Shown piece by piece: positions 51,380 to 59,434 of a stretch of 64,000 nucleotides of DNA. The position numbers and the translations under genes are program-made. The notes under the pieces were generated by a model. That model was not told the origin of the DNA and ran no database searches. It saw only the letters and a program-made list of their open reading frames with translations. Origin of the DNA: Soonwooa sp. (GTDB lineage Bacteria; Bacteroidota; Bacteroidia; Flavobacteriales; Weeksellaceae); NCBI RefSeq assembly GCF_030151385.1, contig NZ_JASLDS010000061.1:11187-75186 (forward strand), in the 5' to 3' direction. Numbering within the stretch: position 1 is the stretch's first letter; the number at the start of each line of letters is the position of its first letter.

Positions 51380-51640
51380 TTATTTTTTTCTACTTTTTAA
51401 TTCTTTATCAATCGTTGCAAATGTTGTATAGATCGGCAACAATGTAATTGGCAAAACAAAAATAGGAATTGCTGTCGCAATATTAAACCTCGAAAAGCCT
51501 TTATATGCAATAATTCCGAAATAGACCAACATCAAAACAAGCCAAATGCTTCCAAAAGCAATGACCATCTTTTTTTGTTTGTCTCGTAATACCTGCAATT
51601 CTTCTGTTGGTAAATCCGAGTAATCTTGTTTTTTTTCCAT
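51380..51640 (-). CDS. small two-helix membrane protein (paralog 1)
   Basis: 86 aa with the N-terminal DYSDLPTEEL motif, two membrane helices (VIAFGSIWLVLMLVYFGII; IPIFVLPITLLPIYTTF) and a basic C-terminus. It is 3 bp before its paralog and 21 bp after the 21-codon frame. Similar short proteins are scattered in flavobacteria without an assigned role. Confidence 0.72.
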   Translation of the reverse strand: MEKKQDYSDLPTEELQVLRDKQKKMVIAFGSIWLVLMLVYFGIIAYKGFSRFNIATAIPIFVLPITLLPIYTTFATIDKELKSRKK

Positions 51641-51661
51641 TTTTAAATTTTAAAAGAAATA

Positions 51662-51727
51662 TTAAGCAAAAAATTGTGTGATAAAATCGATGATTTTAAC
51701 AGCAAGTTCGATGATTAGTGTGACCAT
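51662..51727 (-). CDS. 21-residue amphipathic peptide at head of the LytTR operon
   Basis: Open frame of 21 codons from ATG 51727 to TAA 51662, starting MVTLIIELAV and ending IDFITQFFA. Polar residues T3, E7, K11, D14, T17 and Q18 fall on one side of a helix and all else is hydrophobic, so the peptide would be strongly amphipathic and near neutral. It has no cleavable signal. It begins about 30 bases after an exact -7 box and ends 21 bp before the next gene of the operon. The shape recalls phenol-soluble modulins and delta-haemolysin, but length and amphipathicity alone do not prove homology or translation. Confidence 0.45.
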   Translation of the reverse strand: MVTLIIELAVKIIDFITQFFA

Positions 51728-51756
51728 GATATTTTGTTTTTGAAGTTTTTCTGAAA

Positions 51757-51764
51757 CAAATATA
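51757..51764 (-). promoter_or_regulatory. -7 box of the LytTR operon
   Basis: Minus strand TATATTTG, an exact TAnnTTTG. The closest TTG (51782-51780) is only 15 bases upstream, slightly short for this promoter class. It lies in the 103-bp gap after the sanA-like gene and would start a transcript covering the peptide, both small membrane proteins, the kinase and the regulator. Confidence 0.5.
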
Positions 51765-51830
51765 ATATCATTGTTCTACCAATTACATTTATAATTGACG
51801 AACGGTAATTTTGAAATGCCGAGTGGTAAA

Positions 51831-52472
51831 TTACGGTATCTGAATTTTCTCTCCACCGAATTTTGGCTCAACGCCAAAGAACATATCCCAATAAACTTTG
51901 GCTCTAGCAAACTTCTCGCGAAGATTAGTTTTGAATCCTGCATTTTTGTTGACATCTTTGGCATTGTAACCATAAGCTTTGATGCCGTTTTGTTGTGCTA
52001 AGAAAATCGCACGCTGATTATGGAACTTCTGTGAGATAATTACATAAGAGCTTTGACCAAAAATATCTTTTGCTCTAACCACAGAATCTAAAGTTCGGAA
52101 GCCTGCAAAATCTTCAAAAATGTGATTTTCGGGAATGCCTTTTTCTATTAAAGCCAACTTCATATCTTCGGGTTCGTTGTAGCTTTTTCGAGAATTATCG
52201 CCACTTACAATAAAGTATTGTACTTTTCCAGCTTTGTACAATTCTGTGGCAGCATCGATTCTATAATTAAAATAAAGATTGGGATATCCATTTGCTAAAG
52301 TCTTGCTAGCACCAAGAACCAAACCGACTTTCTCGTTCGGAACGTCATCGATGTTAAAAGAATTAAAAGCTTCTGTCTTACTTTCTATGGAATGGTTAGC
52401 CCACCAAATAAAAAGGGCTGATACTACGGCGAGTATCAGTCCGATTAATATTATTTTTTTGAAAATTTTCAT
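51831..52472 (-). CDS. SanA/YdcF/ElyC family (DUF218) envelope protein
   Basis: 213 aa. One N-terminal membrane helix (residues 5-25) precedes a DUF218 Rossmann-like domain: VGLVLGASKTLANGYPNLYF, YRIDAATELYKAGKVQYFIVSGD, DMKLALIEKGIPENHIFED, VIISQKFHNQRAIFLAQQNG. The length and single anchor fit SanA, whose loss in enterics affects envelope permeability to vancomycin. The biochemical activity is unresolved. Confidence 0.87.
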   Translation of the reverse strand: MKIFKKIILIGLILAVVSALFIWWANHSIESKTEAFNSFNIDDVPNEKVGLVLGASKTLANGYPNLYFNYRIDAATELYKAGKVQYFIVSGDNSRKSYNEPEDMKLALIEKGIPENHIFEDFAGFRTLDSVVRAKDIFGQSSYVIISQKFHNQRAIFLAQQNGIKAYGYNAKDVNKNAGFKTNLREKFARAKVYWDMFFGVEPKFGGEKIQIP

Positions 52473-52541
52473 TCTAAAATTCGTGTGATTTAATCGAATT
52501 TTAAAAATATGATTTATTTATTGCTTTTCAAAAATTTTAGT

Positions 52542-53180
52542 TTAAAAATCTAATCCATTCGGAAAGGCTTTTTTTCTGAAGATATACAAAAGGATTGCGC
52601 CAACAGTAATCGCAGAATCGGCAACATTAAAGATATATTTGAAAAACTCTAGCGGCTGTCCACCAACGAGAGGTACCCATTTGGGCCAAGTGGTATCAAC
52701 CAAAGGAAAGTATATCATGTCAACCACGCAACCGTGCATAAACTGAGAATAACCTTGTCCAAAACCTGTCAAACTTGAAACGCCGTCGTAACTTATCCAG
52801 TAACCAACACTTTCGTCATACATCGTTCCCGAGTCGAAGATCATCCCATAAAACATTCCGTCGATAACATTGCCAATTGCTCCAGCAAAAATCATTGCCA
52901 TAGGAATGATGAGGTAATTGGAAGCGCCTTCTTTCAACCATTTTTTGAAAAGAACAATCATCCCACCAGCTAAGACAAGTCTTAATAGAATCAAAGTGTA
53001 TTTTCCCCAAAGTCCTCCAAAATGAAGTCCATAAGCCATGCCCGGATTTTCGACAAATCTTAATTGAAAACCTGGAAATATCTCTTCAAAGCCATTAAGA
53101 CGGAAATGCGTTTTGATGTAGATTTTTGAGGCTTGGTCGATTATTAAAATCAATAAAGTGATTAATGCAATCTTCTTCAT
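52542..53180 (-). CDS. lspA: lipoprotein signal peptidase II
   Basis: 212 aa aspartyl protease of the inner membrane that cleaves prolipoproteins. The catalytic Asp residues are in AGAIGNVIDGMFYG and FNVADSAITVG, and the N-terminal motif is IIDQASKIY. It is longer than the usual 160-170 aa because of an insert of about 40 residues after the first Asp (GTMYDESVGYWISYDG ... FGQGYSQF), a form common in Bacteroidota. Its ATG overlaps the stop of the upstream small gene by 1 base. Confidence 0.95.
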   Translation of the reverse strand: MKKIALITLLILIIDQASKIYIKTHFRLNGFEEIFPGFQLRFVENPGMAYGLHFGGLWGKYTLILLRLVLAGGMIVLFKKWLKEGASNYLIIPMAMIFAGAIGNVIDGMFYGMIFDSGTMYDESVGYWISYDGVSSLTGFGQGYSQFMHGCVVDMIYFPLVDTTWPKWVPLVGGQPLEFFKYIFNVADSAITVGAILLYIFRKKAFPNGLDF

Positions 53181-53371
53181 TATTGTCCTTTTGGCTTGTT
53201 AGGTCTATTGATTTTTTGCTCTTTTTTGTCGTTGATTTTTTTCACAGTTTTTTGATTATGAAAATGATTTCGGGTATGAAATTTTTCAAACTCAATGTTC
53301 ATGTCTTTCAAAACACTTTTAAGAGCCGTCAGCTCCATTGCATTTTTGGTGTGTACTATTATAGATTCCAT
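53180..53371 (-). CDS. DUF2683-like small protein
   Basis: 63 aa. MESIIVHTKNAMELTALKSV followed by LKDMNIEFEK is the typical opening of DUF2683 proteins; the rest is basic and Asn/Lys-rich. These are often antitoxin-like in size, but no toxin gene is adjacent. It is co-transcribed with lspA by a 1-base overlap. Confidence 0.68.
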   Translation of the reverse strand: MESIIVHTKNAMELTALKSVLKDMNIEFEKFHTRNHFHNQKTVKKINDKKEQKINRPNKPKGQ

Positions 53372-53381
53372 TGTTTAGGAT

Positions 53382-53624
53382 TTATTTTTTTGATAATTCG
53401 TCTAGTCTTTTTCGGTCTTTTGGACTAAGGTCGTCGGGACCGTTTTTCCCCATTTTGCTTAGCAGTTGGTCAATTTCTTTTTCGCGTTCTCGTTTATCAT
53501 TGTTAAAACGATCGTCGATGCTCATGTACTTTTCGTCTGAGCTAGAAGTTGATGCGCCAAACTTGTCTCTAAAAACAAAGGCAAAAATAAGGATAATAAT
53601 AAGAAAGATGATAACTAATGTCAT
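53382..53624 (-). CDS. small membrane-anchored protein, DUF6576-like tail
   Basis: 80 aa. One N-terminal membrane helix (MTLVIIFLIIILIFAFVF) is followed by a charged segment with SIDDRFNNDKREREKEIDQL and GPDDLSPKDRKRLDELSKK, the kind of tail seen at the C-terminus of some flavobacterial rhomboid proteins. It has no protease domain here. It is 10 bp before the DUF2683-like gene. Confidence 0.65.
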   Translation of the reverse strand: MTLVIIFLIIILIFAFVFRDKFGASTSSSDEKYMSIDDRFNNDKREREKEIDQLLSKMGKNGPDDLSPKDRKRLDELSKK

Positions 53625-53634
53625 GACTTTATAA

Positions 53635-53665
53635 CCAAAAAAGGTTTACAATTTCTTGTAAACCT
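53635..53665 (-). terminator. terminator of the DksA-like gene
   Basis: Stem AGGTTTACAA / TTGTAAACCT (10 bp, loop TTTC) followed on the minus strand by TTTTTT. It ends just before the next minus-strand ATG at 53624, so it may attenuate rather than fully stop readthrough to the lspA group. Confidence 0.8.
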
Positions 53666-53720
53666 GTATTATTACTTAATTAAAGAAAATAATTGTTTAT
53701 ACAAACTTTAATGTTTTGGA

Positions 53721-54107
53721 TTAGCGTTGCATATTTTTCGCTTCAATACTCAAGGTTGCGTGTGGAACAGCCTTTAATCTTTCTTTCGAGATTAACTTTC
53801 CTGTCACACGACAGATACCATAAGTTTTGTTTTGAATTCTGATTAAAGCATTTTTCAAATCACGGATAAACTTCTCTTGTCTTCCTGCCAACAAAGCATT
53901 TTGCTCTTTGCTTAGCGTTTCCGCACCTTCTTCAAAAGCTTTGAAAGTTGGTGAAGTATCATCTGTTCCGTTGTTTTGATCATTGATAAAACTTTCTTTA
54001 ATAAGACTTAAATCTTTTTCAGCTTTATCTATTTTATCTTGAATCAGTTTTTTAAACTCTTGTAAGTCAGCGTCGCTATATCTTAATTTTTCTTCCGCCA
54101 TGTTCAT
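53721..54107 (-). CDS. TraR/DksA family protein with degenerate zinc finger
   Basis: 128 aa. A long helical coiled-coil region (about 20-90) is followed by the zinc-finger region YGICRVTGKLISKERLKAVP then HATLSIEAK. Only one of the four zinc Cys remains (the C of YGIC); the others are T, S and A or K, so it should not bind zinc as DksA does. The conserved RLxAxPHA framework is kept. It follows ileS by 93 bp and precedes the lspA group, an order often seen in Bacteroidota. Confidence 0.87.
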   Translation of the reverse strand: MNMAEEKLRYSDADLQEFKKLIQDKIDKAEKDLSLIKESFINDQNNGTDDTSPTFKAFEEGAETLSKEQNALLAGRQEKFIRDLKNALIRIQNKTYGICRVTGKLISKERLKAVPHATLSIEAKNMQR

Positions 54108-54200
54108 AACTTTAAATAATTTGGTTTTTTTATATTAATTAAAGATAGTAAAAAATATTTATAAAACTGTTAGAAAAAAAACAACCAATATTAACAATTT

Positions 54201-57200
54201 TTAAACTTTCTCAATCTTTAATTTAAATTTCACTTCATCTATCTCAACGTCGTTGAAGTTTTCGGAAATCGCTTCTGTAACAATTTCGTTAGCCAAAACT
54301 TCTTCAGAAATGTAGGTTTTATTTCTTTCGATGTCTGCTAAGAATGGATTGTCATTCTCTACGAAAATGTTAATTTTGTCCGTTAGCTCAAAATCTTTCT
54401 CTTTTCTAAGGTTTTGAACTCTATTGATAAATTCTCTCGCGATTCCTTCCGATTTCAACTCGTCCGTTAACGTCAAATCTAATGCCACAGTGATTTTTCC
54501 TTCACTTGCCACCGTCCAACCTGGGATATCTGATGTGAAAATTTCTACATCGTCAACCGTAATTTCGTGTCCAGCAACTTGCGCTTTACCTGATTTTTCT
54601 AAATCTGCAATTTGCTCATTGGTGAAAGCAGAAATCTCTCCAGCAACCGCTTTCATATCTTTTCCTAACTTAGAGCCTAAAGCTTTAAAGTTTGGTTTGA
54701 TTTGCTTTACAATTAAATGTGATGCTTCTTCAGCATTAATTAATTGAAGTTCTTTTACGTTTACTTCTTGCTTAATTAATTCCGCAACAGCATTGATTTG
54801 TGCTTCTGTTTTAGCATCCAAAACTGGAATCATTACTTTTTGAAGCGGCTGACGAACTTTTTGGTTTTCTTTCTTTCTTAAAGAAAATACCATCGACGTG
54901 ATTTGTTGCGCCAAATGCGTTTTTTCAACCAAATCGGTATCAATTAAGCTTTCATCAGCAACTGGGAAGTCTGTTAAATGCACAGATTCACCTTTTGTTT
55001 TTCCGGTAACAGCATTCAAATCTTGGTACAATTGGTCCATAAAGAATGGCGCAATTGGAGCCGAAAGTTTTGCAATCGTATCCAAACAAATATATAAAGT
55101 TTGATAAGCCGAAATTTTATCATCGCTGTAATCACCTTTCCAGAAACGTCTTCTACATAAACGAACGTACCAATTTGATAAATTATCGTTCACAAAAGTA
55201 TTGATAGCTCTTGCCACTTTCGTTGGCTCGTAATCTTCGTAGAATGCTTTTACTTCTTTAATTAAAAGATTTAATTCCGATAAAATCCAACGGTCGATTT
55301 CTGGACGATTTTCAACATCTTTTTCTGAATAATTAAATCCATCAACATTCGCATACAAAGCGAAGAAAGAATAGGTGTTGTAAAGCGTTCCGAAGAATTT
55401 TCTACGGATTTCATCAATTCCTTCAATATCGAATTTTAGGTTTTCCCAAGGATTCGCATTCGAAATCATGTACCAACGCGTCGCATCTGGACCGTAAACC
55501 GAAAGCGTTTCAAAAGGATCAACGGCGTTTCCAAGACGTTTGGACATTTTTTGTCCGTTTTTGTCTAAAACCAAACCGTTAGAAACCACATTTTTATAAG
55601 CCACAGAATCGAAAACCGTCGTCGCAATCGCATGCAACGTGTAGAACCAACCACGAGTTTGGTCAACACCTTCTGCGATAAAATCTGCTGGATAAGCTTT
55701 TCTATCATCTATCATTGCTTTGTTCTCGAACGGATAATGCAACTGTGCATACGGCATCGCTCCAGAATCGAACCAAACGTCGATAAGGTCGCTTTCGCGC
55801 TTCATTGCTTTTCCAGACGCCGAAACCAAAACGATTTTGTCCACCACATTTTTGTGAAGGTCTACGATATCGTAGTTTTCTTTCGCCATGTTTCCGATTT
55901 CAAAACCTTTGAAAGGATTTTCTGTCATCAAACCAGCAGCAATCGATTTTTCGATTTCATTATATAATTCCTCAACCGAACCGATGATGATTTCTTCTTT
56001 TAAATCCTCAGTTCTCCAAATCGGCAACGGAATTCCCCAATATCTTGAACGAGAGAGATTCCAATCGTTTACATTTTCTAACCAATTTGCAAAACGCCCT
56101 TCACCAGTAGATTTTGGTTTCCAATTAATCGTTTCGTTCAATTCTACCAAACGATTTTTAACGGAAGACATTTTCACGAACCAAGAATCCAACGGATAAT
56201 ACAAAACAGGTTTATCGGTTCTCCAACAATGCGGATAAGAGTGGACATATTTTTCAACTTTAAAAGCTTTGTTCTCCTCCTTCAACTGAATCGCTAAATG
56301 AACATCCCAAGATTTCTCAGGTGCTTTTCCGTCGTCGTAATATTCGTTTTTAATATATTTTCCTGAAAATACTTCAGGCACATTTTCTCCTCGGATGAAT
56401 TTTCCTTGCAAATCCACCAATGGCACCAAATTATCGTGTTCGTCTTTCACCAACATTGGCGGAACACCAGCATCTTTAGCTACTTTCGCATCATCAGCAC
56501 CAAAAGTCGGCGCCGTGTGCACAACTCCCGTTCCGTCTTCCGTGGTTACGAAATCTCCTGGAATTACCACAAAAGCTTTTTCTGGATTTTCAGCAGGTAA
56601 AAACCAAGGGACCAATTGTTCGTAAGTCGTTCCAACCAAATCCGAACCTTTGAATTCCGCTAAAACTTGGTAAGGAATTGTTTTGGATTCCGCAGTGTAA
56701 TTTGCAAAATCTTCGTTTGTTCCTTCCACAAATTTCTTCCCGAATTGTTTTGCTACCAAAGCTTTCGCCAAGATAATATTAATCGGCTCGAACGTATATT
56801 GATTAAAAGTTTTTACTAAAACATAATCGATGTTTGGACCAACCGTCAATGCTGTGTTAGAAGGCAAAGTCCAAGGCGTCGTCGTCCAAGCCAAAATATG
56901 AATTGGTTGCTCTTTTTCATTATCAAACTCTGCCCAATGCAAAGCACCTCCGCAAGTATTTTCTGCGATATCGCACGCGTCAATTGAAGAAAGTCCTTTG
57001 ATTTTTGAAGCAACTTTATCGGAAAGTTTTTTAACTTTAAATTGAGCTACGACCGTGGTATCAGTCACATCGCGATAGGTTCCTGGCTGATTCAACTCGT
57101 GAGAAGAAAGTCCAGTTCCTGCTTTTGGCGAATACGGCTGAATTGTATAACCTTTGTACAGTAAATCTTTGTTGTACAATTGCTTCAACAACCACCAAAC

Positions 57201-57677
57201 CGACTCCATGTATTTTGGTTCGTAAGTGATGTAAGGGTCGTCCAAATCTACCCAATACCCGATTTTTTCGGTAAGGTCGTTCCAAATGTCCGTATAACGC
57301 ATTACTGCATTTTTACAAGCTTGGTTGTATTCTTCGATGGAAATTTTCTTTCCGATGTCTTCTTTGGTGATGCCTAATTCTTTTTCAACGCCCAATTCCA
57401 CAGGAAGTCCGTGCGTGTCCCAACCTGCTTTACGGAACACTTGCTTTCCGTTTTGTGTTTGGAAACGACAAAAAATATCTTTAATAGACCTCGCCATAAC
57501 GTGGTGAATACCTGGAAGTCCATTTGCAGACGGCGGTCCTTCGTAAAATACGAATTCTGGATGGCCATCGCGAAGTTCCACAGATTTTTTGAAAGTGTCA
57601 TTTTCCTTCCAATAAGCAGCAACATTTGTTGCAACTTGGCTAAGGTTTAGGTTTTTATATTCTTTAAATTGACTCAT
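54201..57677 (-). CDS. ileS: isoleucyl-tRNA synthetase
   Basis: 1158 aa class Ia synthetase with CP1 editing domain. The HIGH-like motif is GLPGIHHVMAR (near residues 52-62) and the catalytic loop is K710-M-S-K-R714 in NGQKMSKRLGN. The editing region includes WTTTPWTLPSNTAL. The length and the GYTIQPYSPKAGTGLSSHE segment resemble the long, eukaryote-like IleS class, in contrast to the 930-aa E. coli type; no C-terminal zinc-finger Cys cluster is apparent. Upstream lies a 373-bp intergenic gap. Confidence 0.96.
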   Translation of the reverse strand: MSQFKEYKNLNLSQVATNVAAYWKENDTFKKSVELRDGHPEFVFYEGPPSANGLPGIHHVMARSIKDIFCRFQTQNGKQVFRKAGWDTHGLPVELGVEKELGITKEDIGKKISIEEYNQACKNAVMRYTDIWNDLTEKIGYWVDLDDPYITYEPKYMESVWWLLKQLYNKDLLYKGYTIQPYSPKAGTGLSSHELNQPGTYRDVTDTTVVAQFKVKKLSDKVASKIKGLSSIDACDIAENTCGGALHWAEFDNEKEQPIHILAWTTTPWTLPSNTALTVGPNIDYVLVKTFNQYTFEPINIILAKALVAKQFGKKFVEGTNEDFANYTAESKTIPYQVLAEFKGSDLVGTTYEQLVPWFLPAENPEKAFVVIPGDFVTTEDGTGVVHTAPTFGADDAKVAKDAGVPPMLVKDEHDNLVPLVDLQGKFIRGENVPEVFSGKYIKNEYYDDGKAPEKSWDVHLAIQLKEENKAFKVEKYVHSYPHCWRTDKPVLYYPLDSWFVKMSSVKNRLVELNETINWKPKSTGEGRFANWLENVNDWNLSRSRYWGIPLPIWRTEDLKEEIIIGSVEELYNEIEKSIAAGLMTENPFKGFEIGNMAKENYDIVDLHKNVVDKIVLVSASGKAMKRESDLIDVWFDSGAMPYAQLHYPFENKAMIDDRKAYPADFIAEGVDQTRGWFYTLHAIATTVFDSVAYKNVVSNGLVLDKNGQKMSKRLGNAVDPFETLSVYGPDATRWYMISNANPWENLKFDIEGIDEIRRKFFGTLYNTYSFFALYANVDGFNYSEKDVENRPEIDRWILSELNLLIKEVKAFYEDYEPTKVARAINTFVNDNLSNWYVRLCRRRFWKGDYSDDKISAYQTLYICLDTIAKLSAPIAPFFMDQLYQDLNAVTGKTKGESVHLTDFPVADESLIDTDLVEKTHLAQQITSMVFSLRKKENQKVRQPLQKVMIPVLDAKTEAQINAVAELIKQEVNVKELQLINAEEASHLIVKQIKPNFKALGSKLGKDMKAVAGEISAFTNEQIADLEKSGKAQVAGHEITVDDVEIFTSDIPGWTVASEGKITVALDLTLTDELKSEGIAREFINRVQNLRKEKDFELTDKINIFVENDNPFLADIERNKTYISEEVLANEIVTEAISENFNDVEIDEVKFKLKIEKV

Positions 57678-58050
57678 TTCGGTCTCAAGTTCTTTTATAC
57701 TAAATAATTAAGTTTGCGAATTTAGTGAAAATATAGCAAAAATTAGTAGGTTGGTATATGCGAATAAAAGCACTAAAAATTGAATATTTGATCAAATATT
57801 TTGAGAAAGAGTAAAAAAGCTTCTTATTATGAAAACTTTATAAGTTAAAATCTTATATTTTTGCAAGTGAAAAAAGTTAACTACAAATGATGTTGATAGG
57901 TTTGTTATTATCTATCATCTAAAGAAAATTATTGAAATGCGAGAAAATCTACAAAGTAGGACTCAAGAATTTTTTAGAGATTTTTATCTTATGCCGAATT
58001 TGTACTGCTCTTCATTTGATAAAATATTCAAAAAATAATCGATTGAAGAA
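57678..58050 (+). promoter_or_regulatory. 373-bp gap with palindrome and -7 box for the EpsG-like gene
   Basis: AATATTTGA-TCAAATATT at 57783-57800 is an 18-bp perfect palindrome. A TATTTTTG at 57856-57863 is a good -7 box, about 190 bases before the EpsG-like ATG, without a clear -33. Two tiny frames follow it (57887-57922, 11 residues; 57937-58038, 33 residues); neither is convincing, but they could be leader peptides. The ileS promoter is expected at the low end but no consensus match was found. Confidence 0.45.
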
Positions 58051-59187
58051 ATGCAGTTATTACATCCTTATTTTTTAGTTGCCATAATTCTCATGATTAT
58101 TTTTAGTTTTCATGAGGTATATCAAGGTAAAGTAAATCGAAGATATTTATATATTTTAGGTGCTTATTTTATCGTACTTGCAGGTTTTCGAAATAATGTA
58201 GGTGCCGATTATGGTAGTTATTGGAGTATCTATACCTATTCTCAGACGAAAGACTATTGGAGTATATTCTTGAAGGCTTTAACTATGAAGCCACCAACAC
58301 CCATCGAACTAGAATGGGGCTATGTTTTAATAAATAAAATAGTAGGAGAATTTCATGCCCCATTTCATATTTTGACCTTTGTGATCGCTGCTTTGGCCGT
58401 CACCTTTAAAAATAAATTTGTAGAAGAGAATTCGGTATATCCATTCACAGTTTTATTACTAATTTTTATTCCTGGTTTTTTCATTGGTGAAAGTGGACAA
58501 GTAAGACAAAATCTAGGTTCTTTTATTGCTTATTTTGGAATTAGATACATTAAAGAAAGACGTGTCTGGATGTATCTTTTGTTTGTGTATTTAGCTGGTA
58601 GTATCCATAATGTATGTTATATCTTGTATCCAATGTATTGGCTTGCTAGGATACCTCTAACAAAATCTAGAATGATATTACTAATTATCGCTTCTATTTT
58701 AGCATCGCCTTTTGAAGTTTATAGAGTTTTTGGAAGCTTTTTAGATTCAATAGCATCGGATTCGGCTGTAATTGGAGGTTTTAATGGTTATATGAACGAG
58801 TCTACTGAGAGGCTGCAAGGTGGGTTTGGTATACCAGAAGCAATGATGATTATTACGACATTTTTCCTTTTTGTATTTGATACACCGATGCGAAAAAAAT
58901 ATCCTTATTATGAGTATCATCGTAATTATGTGGTGTTGGGTATTTGTTGTTTTTTTATTTTTAGAAATAATGCCATCTTTTCATCGCGACTAGCTGGAGT
59001 TTTCCTAGGGTTTTCACCTCTTCTTATTGTAAATAGTATGTATGTGGTTAATGAAGGGACGAAAAGGCTAATACATTTTTTTATACTTTTCTTAGTTGCA
59101 TTCAACCTCGTTATATTCTCTTCGTTTGTCAATATTACAAAAGGAAGATTTTCAATAGACTTATATAGAAACTGGGTGCTTCCCTAA
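58051..59187 (+). CDS. EpsG-family polysaccharide polymerase-like membrane protein
   Basis: 378 aa, about ten membrane helices. The EpsG signature is GFRNNVGADYGSYWSIY at the first extracytoplasmic loop, with GESGQVRQNLGSFIAYFG and GSIHNVCYILYPMYWLA later. EpsG/Wzy-like proteins polymerise exopolysaccharide or O-antigen repeat units. No glycosyltransferase neighbours are present, so it is an orphan polymerase here. It is followed 21 bp later by a 57-residue membrane protein. Confidence 0.85.
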   Translation: MQLLHPYFLVAIILMIIFSFHEVYQGKVNRRYLYILGAYFIVLAGFRNNVGADYGSYWSIYTYSQTKDYWSIFLKALTMKPPTPIELEWGYVLINKIVGEFHAPFHILTFVIAALAVTFKNKFVEENSVYPFTVLLLIFIPGFFIGESGQVRQNLGSFIAYFGIRYIKERRVWMYLLFVYLAGSIHNVCYILYPMYWLARIPLTKSRMILLIIASILASPFEVYRVFGSFLDSIASDSAVIGGFNGYMNESTERLQGGFGIPEAMMIITTFFLFVFDTPMRKKYPYYEYHRNYVVLGICCFFIFRNNAIFSSRLAGVFLGFSPLLIVNSMYVVNEGTKRLIHFFILFLVAFNLVIFSSFVNITKGRFSIDLYRNWVLP

Positions 59188-59208
59188 ATAATAAGCAGTT
59201 TGAGAAAA

Positions 59209-59382
59209 ATGATGTGGGAATATTCTCCAATCCAACTCAATAAAACACATATTGTTACATTTGTAATTATTTTTATTTCACTTATATATAGAGTAGAAAT
59301 GTCAGGGAAAGGATTCACTTTCGAGGGTCTGTTTTACAGGCTTTTCTTTGTTCCTTTTGAATTGATTCATAAAATGATTTAA
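59209..59382 (+). CDS. small membrane protein after the EpsG-like gene
   Basis: 57 aa from ATG 59209 (an upstream TTG at 59200 is possible). One hydrophobic helix (THIVTFVIIFISLIY) and a second amphipathic stretch (GLFYRLFFVPFELIHKMI). It lies 21 bp after the EpsG-like gene and is probably co-transcribed. No family recognised. Confidence 0.5.
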   Translation: MMWEYSPIQLNKTHIVTFVIIFISLIYRVEMSGKGFTFEGLFYRLFFVPFELIHKMI

Positions 59383-59412
59383 AACAATAAATCTCATTTA
59401 ATAAAAAACTTC

Positions 59413-59420
59413 TACTTTTG
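59413..59420 (+). promoter_or_regulatory. putative topA -7 box
   Basis: TACTTTTG followed by CAAAAA, 14 bases before the topA ATG. It is an exact TAnnTTTG match, but no -33 TTTG at 17-23 bases was found. Confidence 0.5.
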
Positions 59421-59434
59421 CAAAAAATTTCAGA

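Noticed and set aside
51780..51782. TTG as a firm -33 element for the LytTR operon
   Set aside because: The spacer to the -7 box would be 15 bases, below the 17-23 usual for this promoter class; only the -7 box is claimed.
57887..58038. Frames of 11 and 33 codons before the EpsG-like gene
   Set aside because: No recognisable domain or composition signal; could be leader peptides but nothing in the sequence demonstrates it.
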